Of a stretch of 64,000 nt of DNA, positions 21,921 through 33,158 are shown one piece after another. The translations under genes and the position numbers were made by a program. The notes beneath the pieces are model-generated. The model made no database searches, was not told where the DNA came from, and worked only from the letters and a program-made list of their open reading frames with translations. Each line of letters starts with the position of its first letter. Positions within the stretch are counted from its first letter, which is position 1. Location: positions 102,236 through 166,235 of the forward strand of contig NW_025407875.1 in the NCBI RefSeq assembly GCF_003324165.1, in the 5' to 3' direction. This DNA comes from Naegleria lovaniensis. Its lineage: Eukaryota; Heterolobosea; Eutetramitea; Acrasida; Naegleriidae.

Positions 21921-23687
21921 TTACAAATAGAAAGATTTGTAGACATCACCACGTTTTGGAACAATTTTGATTTCTTTAGGTCTCATGGTTTCATGAATTT
22001 GACTCTTGGATTGCCATTTGATGGCTTTCGAAGCAGCTTGCAATTCCAGAGTTGCTGTATTTTTGGACATTTCTTCTAGTGCTAGCCATTCTTGTTGTTC
22101 TTCCTCTGTATTGTCTGTAATTTTTCGAGCAGGTTGAGAGCTTTTTGTCTTGCCTGATTTTGGTCGTTGTTGTTGTGTCTGTTGTTGCTGTTGCAACTCT
22201 TTTTCTTCTCGCTCAATTCGCTCCTTCTTTTTCTTTTCGAAATGGGCTTTTCGAATGTCAAGCTGCTTTTGCAGGTTGTGAGAATTTAAAAACTCCTCTT
22301 CTGATTTGAGCTCGCAAATCAGCAAGAAAAAATCATGAAATGAAACTTCCTTCGAGTTAGTCAAATCCTTGTATAGGGCAATCTTTTTCTTTTCATCTTC
22401 GGTCACAAAGATGGTTTGCGCTTGCCCTTTTTTAGACTCCACTTCCTGAATCCAACTCTCTGCGAATTGAGAAATGCCAAGGTCCTTCAATAATTCATTC
22501 ATTGTGTTCTGAGAAATGTTTGGTTTTAAAGATGGAGACGCAACAAGAAATGCAGGATGAAATGCTTTGATAATTTTCTCTTTCATCACTTGTTCTTGAT
22601 GGGGGTTGAGAAGTCCATCAAAATCTCTATACACATGTGATAGTCGTTCCAATAACTTTTCTGGTTGTTGTTGTTCCTGCTCCTCCATTGACTTATATTG
22701 CTTAATAATACTCTGTTTTAGTGTCTTGGCCATTTGTTCTCTCTCGTCTTCTTCAAGTTTCTTTTGTAGTTTGACCTTTTCTTTCGCAATTTGTTTGGCT
22801 TCGTGAATGGCCAACTCTGCAGTGCCTCCCAGTATGGAAGCAGTCATGGAGTTGGCTTTTCGGCTCTCGAGAGTGTTGGCTGGAAGTGTCTTACCGAAGG
22901 CAAGTTTTTCATCTCGTGAAATGGAAAGTCTTTCTACTCGGTTGGGAAACATTTTTGTAGCTTCTTCTCTTTCGTTTTCTGTAATTTCAATTCTATCAAA
23001 TACAACCAGAGATCGTATGGATGTGATTACTCGTCCTCTATACAATGACTTGGATCCAGCCTCTTCACATAGAGGGTTTCCAAAAAGAGTCAATTGTTTC
23101 AAATATCTCATATGGGAGAGCTGTTGTAGAATCATATCCAAGTTTCGTAACTTGTTGTCATGCAACAAGAGAATTTCCAAGAATTTCAAATTCTTCATAC
23201 ACTGATTATCGAGTGATTCGATTCTATTCTTTTGTAAATACAAGCATTTGAGACGGAGACATCCTTTCTTTTTTGACTTTTTCGTCAACGGTAACTCTCG
23301 AGATGAAGATTTCAATGTATGTACATCCATTAAATTCGTAACCATTTTGATACGATTGTCATTGAGCCAGAGTTCTTCCAACATTTCGAATTTGCAAATA
23401 TTTTCATGAATGTCAGTCATGTTTTTGGAGCCAAGATGCAATTCTTTGACGTGTTTCGGATCCATTCGGCCCAACTCGCTCATGGGATCCACAAGCACGG
23501 GCTTGAATTCTTCAACAAGTTGTGCAGCAATTTTTGGCAATAAATCTTCTATGAGTGAGTCATGACAAATCCGATGAAATAATAATTCAATGGCCTCATC
23601 CACGGCCTTTTTCCTTTCATCGAGACGTTTCTTCTCTTCCTCGAGTTGTTTTTTGGTTTTTTTAGGTGTAGTTGGCTTTGGCGGCAT
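21921..23687 (-). CDS. Leucine-rich repeat protein, LRRC72-like, probably ciliary
   Basis: A single exon of 588 codons; the ATG follows eight A residues. After a Lys/Glu coiled segment come SDS22-type LRRs from about residue 80 to 235: VKELHLGSKNMTDI, LEELWLNDNRIKMV, LKCLYLQKNRIESL, LEILLLHDNKLRNL, LKQLTLFGNPLCEE, closed by an LRR cap (VVFDRIEITENERE). The LHLGSKNMT...LEELWLNDN pattern matches LRRC72-type proteins linked to cilia and axonemes. The C-terminal half has coiled coils rich in Lys, Glu and Gln and is longer than animal LRRC72. A role in flagella of a flagellate stage is inference. LRRs mediate protein binding; there is no enzymatic domain. Confidence 0.72.
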   Translation of the reverse strand: MPPKPTTPKKTKKQLEEEKKRLDERKKAVDEAIELLFHRICHDSLIEDLLPKIAAQLVEEFKPVLVDPMSELGRMDPKHVKELHLGSKNMTDIHENICKFEMLEELWLNDNRIKMVTNLMDVHTLKSSSRELPLTKKSKKKGCLRLKCLYLQKNRIESLDNQCMKNLKFLEILLLHDNKLRNLDMILQQLSHMRYLKQLTLFGNPLCEEAGSKSLYRGRVITSIRSLVVFDRIEITENEREEATKMFPNRVERLSISRDEKLAFGKTLPANTLESRKANSMTASILGGTAELAIHEAKQIAKEKVKLQKKLEEDEREQMAKTLKQSIIKQYKSMEEQEQQQPEKLLERLSHVYRDFDGLLNPHQEQVMKEKIIKAFHPAFLVASPSLKPNISQNTMNELLKDLGISQFAESWIQEVESKKGQAQTIFVTEDEKKKIALYKDLTNSKEVSFHDFFLLICELKSEEEFLNSHNLQKQLDIRKAHFEKKKKERIEREEKELQQQQQTQQQRPKSGKTKSSQPARKITDNTEEEQQEWLALEEMSKNTATLELQAASKAIKWQSKSQIHETMRPKEIKIVPKRGDVYKSFYL

Positions 23688-23879
23688 TTTTTTTGAAGTT
23701 GATCATGGTCGTTTCAACCTGAACCTTATTGTACAGGAATCTGATTTAATAAATCAGCATTGCATAATACTAGGGAGAAAACTTTGTTCAGGAATTGTTT
23801 TTCAATCTTATTTCATGTATAGTTGGTACTGTGTCAGTACAATGCGAAAATAATAGAATTGTTGCGAAAATTGTTATAT

Positions 23880-24488
23880 TTACAAAATATTACAACAATT
23901 GCTCTTTCTTGTTTTCCTATAAAATTCTTTGGCTCCATCCGAGAGTTCATTCGTTTGTTCAATGAGCTTGTCGATATGCGTTCCTCGATCAATTAACTTC
24001 TCAAGAGTTTGGTGAAGAATTTCCTTCGTTTCTTCCAAATCCTTTTTTAATTTGAGAATTTTGTCTGCTTGCATGGGATCTTGAAATTTGGTCATTAAAT
24101 CTTTGATGGTTGCTGTGTATTGAGCTGGATCATCGTTGCGTGACGAGAGTGTTTGTTGTGTACGCCAATCTGTGAAATCTCTCAGCGTGTGTCTCACTAA
24201 ATCAAAGGCCACACGGAACGGATAGTCCTGATCGGTCACTACAACACAACTGAGACCATCTTTTGTTTTTTGTACATAGCCAGTGAGTTCATCCTTTTCT
24301 ACTTGTTGTCTGTATCCGGGATTGGTTTTTTCGGCTAATAATTTGGCTAAGAAGATGGTAAGTTCCGTAATTTGATCCGTGTACAAGAAACTATACCATG
24401 TTCCACTATCGGTATGACTACACAAGACGGTAGGCTTACTTGTCGGGCTTGTTTGATTTAATATGAAAATTCCGTAAACTTTGACCAT
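23880..24488 (-). CDS. YKT6: R-SNARE YKT6
   Basis: 202 aa, the usual YKT6 size (about 200). An N-terminal longin domain (MVKVYGIFILN; SFLYTDQITELTIFLAKLL; CVVVTDQDYPFRVAFDLV) is followed by an R-SNARE helix (ADKILKLKKDLEETKEILHQTLEKLIDRG) with the zero-layer Arg in LIDRGTHIDKL. The C-terminus is CCNIL: a CaaX box (CNIL) for prenylation with a preceding Cys for palmitoylation, the YKT6 hallmark replacing a TM anchor. It acts in ER-Golgi, endosomal and vacuolar/autophagic fusion. The ATG at 24488 gives the standard MVKV start; seven upstream in-frame codons are ignored. Confidence 0.95.
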   Translation of the reverse strand: MVKVYGIFILNQTSPTSKPTVLCSHTDSGTWYSFLYTDQITELTIFLAKLLAEKTNPGYRQQVEKDELTGYVQKTKDGLSCVVVTDQDYPFRVAFDLVRHTLRDFTDWRTQQTLSSRNDDPAQYTATIKDLMTKFQDPMQADKILKLKKDLEETKEILHQTLEKLIDRGTHIDKLIEQTNELSDGAKEFYRKTRKSNCCNIL

Positions 24489-24693
24489 GTTGTTGATGGT
24501 GTTTTTCAAAAATAACTTGAAAATATCCGAGAGAGAAACGATGATGATATTAAATTATATTTTAAAATTAATTCTGGACGTATCCGTTGAAGGAGTTGTT
24601 CGGTGATGATGACGTGGTGTTATTATTAATTTTTTTTGGAATTGGAAAGTCAGCCTTTGTTGGTTTTTTAGTGAGAAAAGAAAACTCTCTTTA

Positions 24694-27192
24694 TTATTGA
24701 ACAACCAACTTGAACAAGCACAAGACCACTACAAGGCACAATGTCGACATTGCGTGATGCAAGGAAGGGCTTGCTGACACGACCATATCAAGATGTATAA
24801 AAGCAGGGAAGAAAAATGTCGACGAGGTGTCTTGTTTCACTTGAATCTCCACACATACTTGTTGCATTGTGGAATCGTAGGTAACCTTATGACCATAAAT
24901 CCACTCGGTCATGTTCTTGTTCGAATTTTTGGCAAGTATGGCAGGAGTTTGATAAAACGTTGAATTCACTGCAATGTCATCTCTTTTTTTAAGGCACATG
25001 GTTAAAATGTCTCCAATGGATGCACCTTTCACACAAAATCCGTCTCCAACCAAAACATTACTATTGTCAACGACTGTCAATACATTTCTAACTGTTCGTA
25101 CGGAAGGTGGTACTCGATTCATGAGACCCTCTCGTTCAATATTCAACAAGCATGAAGTGTTAATTTGTTTAAAAGTTAAAGACAACAACTGATCGACACT
25201 ATAGGTGACACTAGCGTCATTGGCTCGTACAAATCCTACACTCGTTCTGAATGGTTTGCTATAGCATGAACTGCTTCTGTCAACACAGTCACAAACGACT
25301 TGATTGAGAGCTGTTAGAACTGGCTCAGCAATACACGACACGTAGGACAACAACATTGGAAAGACATCCATTGCGACCAAACGATAACTTAGTGACATGA
25401 CTGCAACCATGTCAAGGGCTCTTCTCTGCTTTGCAAATCCGGTAATTGCCGTTCGTCCAATCCACTGGTTCATGCTCCGATATTGGCCTGGAACCCAAGA
25501 TGCTGATGTCCATCTAAAAGGTGACACTACAGTTCCACCACACTGAGCACAACTTGTAGAATTCTTGAACGAGAAGGCTCCAGTGTCTTCCTTACAGAGA
25601 GTCCATTTCAAACATTCAGAACTTGTTGAAGGGTACGAAATTGGAGAGGCTTTCATGGAGTCACACGCCAAAGCACTCTGGACTTGTTCTGTAATGCATC
25701 CAATCACGGTAAGAGTATCATTATTCTTACATATGGTCTTGCCATCTGACACCATAGGTGTGTACACACAATAAATGTCGGAATGACTGGAAAACTTGCC
25801 AGCAATAACAGGAAAACGTTCACAAATTCCCATACTTTCACATTTCGATTTGGAACATTCGTGTGCACACAAGCTTTGAGAGCATTTTCCACTTGCAGCA
25901 CATGCAGATTCATTGGAGAAACTTGTATCGTCAACGAGTCTTAATGCATCATAAAAACATCCCTTGGAAGCCTCACAACTAGTTGGATCATTGAACTGCG
26001 TTTGTTCTTGTTTGCAATAGGTAGCATTTCCGAATGAAACGGTGTGACATTCCGTGCCACATACTTGTCCAGTGCAATTTTCGAGTGGTAAGCTTGAGTC
26101 CACATTACAAACAGGTTGTTCACAATCTTCTTGCGAGTAACCGTATCGAACTGTTCCCATGGAGTCCTCACATGAATCTTGTCCATATTGATCGATCATG
26201 AAATATTTGAAGAGTGTAATTAATTCATCTTTTGATTTTCTATTGTACTCGTGAATGGATTGTCCCATTAAGGTTAAGGCATTACGAATGGCACTTTTTG
26301 GAAGAGTGTCAATCCAACATGCAGCAAACTCATTGACTTGATCTAAAGTTGGCAAACCGTACAATCCACTCGCAGCAGCAGCAGCACTAGACTCCACACT
26401 ACATTGTGTAATACCATCAACAAATGCATTAATTTTCGAGGTGAACAGATCAAAACCACTCTGGCACAAGGGAAGAGTCTCCTCAATATATTGCCTATAA
26501 TAATTGTACACAAATATTTCTGTTTCTTTTGGACTTTGACAAGTCTGTGCAATAAACGTCGAATTGAATTGAGTAATGCGTTGAGTTTTGAATGGAACCG
26601 TCCGTGGAGCACAACATGCCGTGAGAGCTGCTTGAGGACTACAACATGGATCTTTCAGATACAATGGATCCGAATGATTCTCATAGGTACAAGCCTTGGT
26701 ATGTATCAATGGAAGGATCGAGTCGGTACGTTGAAGAATCATGGGATTGATCAATTCGGAGCATCCATAGACTTGAGTGGCTTGGGTGAGAGAAAACTCA
26801 ACGACCTTGGCCAGCACCACATCTGGAGTAACGTTTAAGGGTTGCTGCAAATAGTTCATCATTTCATTGAGACTCTCTCGTGCTTGATGGATCTGAGAGG
26901 AGGTACAATTCATGAGAGTTCCAATCGGAATGGGTTCATTCCAAACACTGTATTGTGTTGGTAGTGGCGTTCCAGGAATCATACGAGCGGCACGAGTAAG
27001 TACATGATGCCACTGTTTGTGTAATGAATGGCCTCTATCTATCATCCTATTGAGGTTGTTGTTGCTGTTAAGTGATGGTTCTTGAGTGTAGCAGAGTGTT
27101 CCAGTAGGGAACAGAACGAGCATGATCATTGCTACCAACGTGATCATGGCCTTCCTCAAAGAGCTCTCCTTCATGAGACGCATCTTCCACAT
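24694..27192 (-). CDS. Cys-rich secreted protein, probable GPI-anchored surface protein
   Basis: About 832 aa from the ATG at 27192 (another at 27183). The start was chosen because it puts a signal peptide first (KAMITLVAMIMLVLFPTG, then cleavage near CYTQ); the frame is open a further 61 codons upstream. The mature part is rich in Cys, often paired (CCSPQAALTACCAPRT; CGTECHTVSFG; CAHECSKSKCESMGICE), and has N-glycosylation sites. It ends in a hydrophobic tail (STLCLVVVLCLFKLVVQ) with no cytoplasmic residues, as in a GPI-anchor signal. I recognise no family. Extracellular, disulfide-bonded and membrane-attached is inferred from these features. Confidence 0.7.
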   Translation of the reverse strand: MWKMRLMKESSLRKAMITLVAMIMLVLFPTGTLCYTQEPSLNSNNNLNRMIDRGHSLHKQWHHVLTRAARMIPGTPLPTQYSVWNEPIPIGTLMNCTSSQIHQARESLNEMMNYLQQPLNVTPDVVLAKVVEFSLTQATQVYGCSELINPMILQRTDSILPLIHTKACTYENHSDPLYLKDPCCSPQAALTACCAPRTVPFKTQRITQFNSTFIAQTCQSPKETEIFVYNYYRQYIEETLPLCQSGFDLFTSKINAFVDGITQCSVESSAAAAASGLYGLPTLDQVNEFAACWIDTLPKSAIRNALTLMGQSIHEYNRKSKDELITLFKYFMIDQYGQDSCEDSMGTVRYGYSQEDCEQPVCNVDSSLPLENCTGQVCGTECHTVSFGNATYCKQEQTQFNDPTSCEASKGCFYDALRLVDDTSFSNESACAASGKCSQSLCAHECSKSKCESMGICERFPVIAGKFSSHSDIYCVYTPMVSDGKTICKNNDTLTVIGCITEQVQSALACDSMKASPISYPSTSSECLKWTLCKEDTGAFSFKNSTSCAQCGGTVVSPFRWTSASWVPGQYRSMNQWIGRTAITGFAKQRRALDMVAVMSLSYRLVAMDVFPMLLSYVSCIAEPVLTALNQVVCDCVDRSSSCYSKPFRTSVGFVRANDASVTYSVDQLLSLTFKQINTSCLLNIEREGLMNRVPPSVRTVRNVLTVVDNSNVLVGDGFCVKGASIGDILTMCLKKRDDIAVNSTFYQTPAILAKNSNKNMTEWIYGHKVTYDSTMQQVCVEIQVKQDTSSTFFFPAFIHLDMVVSASPSLHHAMSTLCLVVVLCLFKLVVQ

Positions 27193-27628
27193 GGATAATT
27201 TTTGGATAATAGAACATGGTCCAGAAAAATGCAACAACATTTTTAACGTGTTCGCCTTAATTAGAAAAGGATTCGAAGAGTAAGCGAATTCAGATGCTGA
27301 ACGAAATTCATTCAAATTCAAACAGCTCTCTTCCTTTTGAAGTAAGGTGGAATCTTGGTGGAACAATGTCCACAAACAGTGTTTTCATTGAGATCAACTT
27401 CAAATTTCTCGTATTTCCAAGTTGGATGCATGGAATTGAAATGCCGATTGCTCGCTTTGTTTTTGGAATTGGAAAATGTCAGCAAGTAATCAATACCAAT
27501 TTCATCAATTGATGACTGTCAGTTCCGAGAGGATATTCTTAATATAATTAATATCATCAAAAGAAGAATGTTTTAAATAGGCGTGGTGTGATGAAAACAA
27601 ACAGTGACAGGAATTTTTTTTCAAAAAA

Positions 27629-29396
27629 ATGTCGCAACAAGCAACGAATGGTGCATCTCGCCTGATCGATTCAACCGATCATGAAACAACACAACAACAA
27701 GCCAATGATGATTTGATTATTGATCACACTCGGAGAGTGGAGACTAATTTTTCTCTATTCGCTATCATTCGATTTTTAGTTGGGTTAATGATGAGAAATT
27801 CGGGAGAGGATGCCAATCAGTTTAGAATTTCTTTCAGAAAACAATTACGTAAATTAAGTTTTCTATTTGTACTGAGTTTACTTGGAATGATATCTGTGAT
27901 TGCAGTAATGATTCCGATGGTTTATTTCATTGCTGGAACAAAGAGTTTGTTACCAAGTAATTCGTATGATAGGTTTGTATCAGGAACGACTTGCAAAATT
28001 TGGACATTTCAATACTCATTGACTAATTTGAAACCGATCTTATATTCATATATTGTTGCTCACGAATCGATCAAAAAATTTAAATGTAACAATAATTGAA
28101 AACGAACGTTTGCCGATCAATCGAAAATTGTCTTGTCAACATTAATTTTTAAATTCTCGGCTTTGCGACCTGCACACTTGAACATGTCAATTATACAATA
28201 GAGCCAAAATATTGGCTTCTCAATACGTACCATTTGTAGAGTCACACAATGAGTTGCCGTACAAAATGTTGCTCATTGAACAACGACTCAATAAGCCTTT
28301 CGAAAACGTATTCTCACTCAATACCTTGACAAGCAAAGATTCATTACTGGATTTGTATCGAAAAACCAATCTTACCTTGAGCACTGACATTCCTCGATTA
28401 CGGACCGGAAATGTGAGTGCAATAGTATTTTCAATCCGAACCTTGAACTGCGATGACAACATTGTTTCAAATGTTTTAAAACAAGTAGACTCTATTCGAA
28501 CTCGAATTGTGAAAAATTTCAGCTCACACATGAAATGGGCTCAAAGTGAAAATGATATTTGGAGTGCATTCTATTCGAGAAAAATTGCGTCTCTCATTCA
28601 TATCGATGGTGGTCATGCCATTCAAAATTCATTAGAAATTTTAAGACAATATTACATGTTAGGAGTAAGATCCATGTCCCTTGCCTCATCACAATGTCCA
28701 AATAATTGGGCACAATCGGCATCAGCCCTCGTGGGAGGTTATTCGAATGGACTCAGCAAATTTGGTGAAACAGTACTGTACGAACTCAACAAACTTGGAA
28801 TATTGGTGGATTTGGCACACTCGAGTTCTAAAACCATGATCAATGTATTGACATACTCATATGCACCTGTAATTATTGGACACAGTGGAGTCAAGAGCCT
28901 GTGCAATCATCCAGACAATATCGATGATGATATCATTAACTTGGTGAAAGAAAATCAAGGCATTGTGCAAATTGCCTACAACCCGTTGCAGCTTAATAGT
29001 GATGAATGGAAGTACTACAACAGCTTGTCTGATCAAAACGGAACAGCTGTACTTTTACATGATGAGAAAGTTCAATTAATGATTCATGCACAGCTTTCGA
29101 ATGTGACCAGTCGATCCACGATCGATACCATTGTAAGGCATATCGATTATGTGAAAACACTGACTCAAAGTTGTGACCACATTTCACTCGGCTCCACCGG
29201 TTTCGATAGCCACTATCCACTTTTTGTGAAAGGCGTCGAGTCTCCAGCCAATCACATGTCTGTGGTTGCTGCCCTCTTGCAGAAAGGTTATAACACCGAA
29301 TGTGTGACTAAGATCATGGGAGGAAATTTCCTTAGAGTCATGAAACGAGTTGAGACAGTTTCAAAATCCCTCAACAATGGTAAATCTACCAACTAG
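27629..29396 (+). CDS. Membrane dipeptidase-like protein (peptidase M19), altered metal ligands
   Basis: Two exons, 27629-27972 and 28202-29396; 512 aa. The join is phase 2 and gives SYDRAKILASQYVPFVESHNELPYK, matching the M19 start. The donor GTTTGT is non-standard and the 229-bp intron is long, so this border is less sure. Residues ~80-105 form a TM helix, so it is a type II membrane protein with an outside or lumenal domain. M19 enzymes hydrolyse dipeptides using two Zn ions. Here HxD is H130-N-E132; the bridging Glu (usual EGGHS) is Asp in IDGGHA (D250); both later His ligands remain (LAHSSS, IIGHSG); and the usual DFDG reads TGFDS. Activity is therefore uncertain. The start follows six A residues. 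Confidence 0.8.
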
Positions 29397-29575
29397 TCAG
29401 AGTGTGTAGTATTATAGCCTTAGTAGAATGATGAAGGGCCCATAACGAAAACAACATTCATCGTGAGGAAAAACCGCGCAATTTTACCGTTTCTTATAAT
29501 TTATTCATATTACAAAGAAAACTACGTAATACTCATCACTCCTCTTTCGAAAGATTAATATAAGTGTATATTGAA

Positions 29576-30943
29576 ATGAGTAGTACTACTCAACAAGCTC
29601 TCCCACTTCTCCAACGTTGGAAAACGGATATTCCTTCTCATCCTCAGCAACCTTGTTCCTCTGATATAAAGACTCCTGCATCAAGTTGTACTGTTTGTGC
29701 TTCCCGTTTGAAAACATCCTTCATGAAAGAGGTTTCTTCCTCTCTCCATCGTTTGGACCACAGACAGAACTCGGCCAGCATCACCAGAAGAGAAATTCTC
29801 TCAACTTCATCCTCTCCGAGAAACTGCTTTTTCCAAGATGATGATGAAAAACTCTCTCAACCACCAACCACCACTCACCCTCATGATGATCCATTCATGG
29901 AAATGGAAAGTGAAGGACAACTACACGTTTCGGACTCGGAAGAAGAATCCACAACTAAATCATCATGTACCGTCCAAAGCACTATAGTTCGTTTGGAAGA
30001 CCATGATCCTGATTCTATACACTGGCATCATGATTGTTCCAATACCACTCCTTCTACTGTATCCCTTAATTCCCGAATTCAATCATTACAACAAGAAATT
30101 GCTCTTCAAAATCAAATCCTTCAAGAGGCTGAACATGACATGTCCTCGAGAATGGATGTACTTCAAAACATGCTACAGTCGGTTTGTTATAATATTATTT
30201 CATTGAAACAGCGCCAAGATGAAAGTCAATTATTGCAAACTCCAATTTCCAATAATAACAATAGTAGCATTGAGACAAGAGATACTCTCACCAATTCCTC
30301 TATCATTGCAATGAATAGTGATGAGGGCCACAATCATGAATTCATTTCGAGAAGAAATGAGGACATGAAAATCAATTCCACACTCGTGACAAGAGAGGAA
30401 ATTCAAACATTGGTGAATGACAAGTTGGACTGTATTCATCATGAGTGTCAAAAACTCGTGGCAGAGAGTATTCAGTCGACGAGTAATGAAATACAATCGC
30501 ACAGCACGGAATGGACTCGACAATTACGAGATTTGGAATGTAAAATTCTATTCGAAAAGGAAGAATGCATGAAATCACAACAAGAAATTGAAAACCACTT
30601 GCTCGAGAAAATGTCTTCAATGGATGACAAGATTGAGGACCTTTCAGAAAATAATATCGATGTCATGCGTTCCATCACTCAAATAGCGCGTGACATTGCA
30701 AGTCATGAGTATCGAATCCGAAAGATTTCACATCAACAGCAAACATCTTCGTTCGATCATACAACACAGAATGTAGAAACAAGCTCTAAATCTATCCAGC
30801 CAACCAAGGCACCTTTGCATCGTAAGGTATATGGAAATTTAACGAGAGGTGTTTATTATTGGACGATGGTCATTGGAGTACTCTTGATTGCACTTGTTGT
30901 TGCGATGGTGGCAGTCATGCAACATACTAATCCTACATATTGA
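29576..30943 (+). CDS. Coiled-coil protein with C-terminal membrane anchor
   Basis: 455 aa from ATG 29576; the frame is open earlier but without ATG. The N-terminal 150 residues are Ser/Thr/Pro-rich with an acidic patch. Residues ~165-390 are helical with heptad-like Leu/Ile spacing (RIQSLQQEIALQNQILQEA; SQQEIENHLLEKMSSMDDKI), a likely coiled coil. The last ~30 residues are a single TM helix (YYWTMVIGVLLIALVVAMV) with a nine-residue tail (QHTNPTY end), so it is tail-anchored. The overall plan resembles a membrane tether or SNARE-like protein, but no SNARE motif is clear. I do not recognise a family. Confidence 0.65.
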   Translation: MSSTTQQALPLLQRWKTDIPSHPQQPCSSDIKTPASSCTVCASRLKTSFMKEVSSSLHRLDHRQNSASITRREILSTSSSPRNCFFQDDDEKLSQPPTTTHPHDDPFMEMESEGQLHVSDSEEESTTKSSCTVQSTIVRLEDHDPDSIHWHHDCSNTTPSTVSLNSRIQSLQQEIALQNQILQEAEHDMSSRMDVLQNMLQSVCYNIISLKQRQDESQLLQTPISNNNNSSIETRDTLTNSSIIAMNSDEGHNHEFISRRNEDMKINSTLVTREEIQTLVNDKLDCIHHECQKLVAESIQSTSNEIQSHSTEWTRQLRDLECKILFEKEECMKSQQEIENHLLEKMSSMDDKIEDLSENNIDVMRSITQIARDIASHEYRIRKISHQQQTSSFDHTTQNVETSSKSIQPTKAPLHRKVYGNLTRGVYYWTMVIGVLLIALVVAMVAVMQHTNPTY

Positions 30944-31038
30944 CAGTCATCATCCTTCCTAAATGCCACATCCTATTGAGGCAAGCTGGAGATGCATTTC
31001 GGTGAGAACTAACTTGAAATATCTTGATTTCCAAAACA

Positions 31039-32980
31039 CTAAGCATGACTCGAGGATGGACCCGTTACCCTGAAATTCGTGCTCTTCTCATCTTTGTAAA
31101 TACTAGCGTCATTGTCACATTTAATGGTCACAATATCCATGTCGTGAAAGAATTCTCCTCTCAATACCTCTTCCAAATTTGCTAACATGTATTGCAATTC
31201 CTTCTCCTTTCTACTCAATACACAAAATGTATAATTGCTAAATGGCCCAATGCACCACTTTCTCTCATACTGACTTGTCAACTCATGTTTGGGAATGTCA
31301 ATCTCAATGGGTCTACATGTAAACAAGAGAGATTCCTTAGGTCGACCCAATTGAGTCATTCGATTGGATCCATTCACGTAGACCTTTCCGTGAGCCGTTT
31401 CAAAAAGATTATGACTAATACCACAATGAACTCTGGTCACATAATCATTTCGATCTAATATTGAGAGAGGAGGTTTGTTGTCTTCATGTGTCCACATTTC
31501 AAACCAAGGTAAATTTGCAAGAACACTCAAACGATCCGATAAACTTGGAAGATAGAGTCCACCTTGTAGATTGGAACCACACACAAAGACTTTTCGATCT
31601 CGGGTGAGAATGACACTACAACTGAATCCACAACTCATATCAGCAACCTTAACACCTGAAATGTCTTGATTAATGAGAGTAGGAACGTTTAGAGAGGAGG
31701 TGTATCTTGGATCGCATGCAATCTGTCCCTCATTGTTTTGCCCACATCCATACAAGTTTCCTTTTGTTACATTCGAATAGAATAGACAATATTTTCATTC
31801 AAATCAAATTCAAATCAAATTCAAATCAGATTCAAGGACCAACCATTTTTCACACTTACCTGACTCGGTCAAAAATAATGTATGTGAATATCCTGTTTGT
31901 ATTTTTACCACTCGATCTGAAATAGTTTCAAAGAAGGAAATGCATGTGAGGGACATTCGATCCCAATTATCTCCCAAGCCACAACATCCTGTATTATTTA
32001 AACCACATGAAAATAATGTTGGAGTGTTGGAACCATTTGATTGTGTGGCAACAATGGAGTGATAGGCACCGAGTGACACTTTTTCAATTTTTGGAAGTGG
32101 AACCACCTGATGATTGGAGTTGACACATGTTTCAACTTTGGTGAATGAGTTCTTATGTCCTAAAATACTCCCAAGACCTTTTTCATGATGTGCAGTATGT
32201 TGATTTGTTTTTGGAACAATGCCAATATAAATTGGAACTGTCACACCCATAGCTTTAAAACTACATACCTAGTTGACCGAAAACTCCATAACCTGTAGAG
32301 AAGAGCTCACCAGATTCTGTCACTAACATGGAATGAAATAAGGAGCATGCAATACTTTTAATTCTTAAGGGCTCTGAAGATGTTGAATGATTTCCAACCA
32401 ACACAACTTCTTTCAACAGTGAATCACTTTCGGGAGCATCTCGTTCTTGATCTCCAACACCTTGTTGCCCATAGTAATTCTTTCCAATGGAATATCCCAA
32501 ACCGTGATTGGTGATAAAGAAGGCAAAGCTCATACTTGCTGTAATGCTTGTAATGGTTTCATCCAACATGACAGATTGAGAGTCAGCCTTCTCAGAAGAA
32601 GTGTATCCACAAACATAAACATGTTCTTCTTGCGTGTTGGAGGACGAGGCAGTAGAGGCTCTGTTTTTTGGCTTTTTCAATGACTTTTGAGTGCGAAGTC
32701 TGGCTTTCATGAAGGGATTGTCATCATGACGATGAGTATGTGGTTGATTTTTCTTCGGAACATTTGTGACACCCATATGATTGTTGCAATGGCACGAATT
32801 GACTCTTAAACTCACAACATGATCGCTTTGATTTTCTTTGTGAAAGATTGTGAACAGTGCCCGAGTAAGGTTTTCATGATATTGATCGGAATCGTAAGTA
32901 GTTTGAAGAATGGGTGTGTTGAGAGTATTCTCTTGAAGAGTGTTAGAAGGATAACACATTAGAAAAGCTGGATGCTCCAT
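31039..32980 (-). CDS. RCC1-repeat protein, interrupted by a 16-nt segment
   Basis: Exons 32980-32269, 32252-31860 and 31760-31039 give 608 aa. RCC1 blades: VMLDETITSITASMSFAFF; IACSLFHSMLVTESGELFS then GYGVFGQLG; VSLGAYHSIVATQ; IQTGYSHTLFLTESG then NLYGCGQNNEGQIA; MSCGFSCSVILTRDRKVF; VHCGISHNLFETAHGKVY. The 31859-31761 intron is standard. The first interruption is only 16 nt (32268-32253, GTATGTAGTTTTAAAG); without removing it the frame stops right after GQLG. It is either an ultrashort intron or an insertion (see findings). The C-terminus (VLRGEFFHDMDIVTIKCD) looks like the start of a BTB domain that then diverges. RCC1 propellers act as scaffolds or GTPase exchange factors; the partner is unknown. 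Confidence 0.7.
31799..31836. repeat. Short tandem repeat in an RCC1-gene intron
   Basis: An approximately 11-bp unit (CAAATTCAAAT-like) is repeated about three times inside the 99-bp intron 31859-31761. It is probably replication slippage with no coding effect. Confidence 0.75.
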
Positions 32981-33158
32981 CTTCCTCTTTTTTCGCTGCG
33001 ACTCTTTCGAGTATGGGGAGAGGATGCTGTAAAGCGAAAATTCTTGTTTTGGAAAGTGTCTTTATTTGAAATTTTCACTGCGAATAATGAAGCCAATTTT
33101 AAATTCTTCACTTTCCATTGCATGCTGTAGCTTGACCAGTTACTTTGGCTCAAAATGA

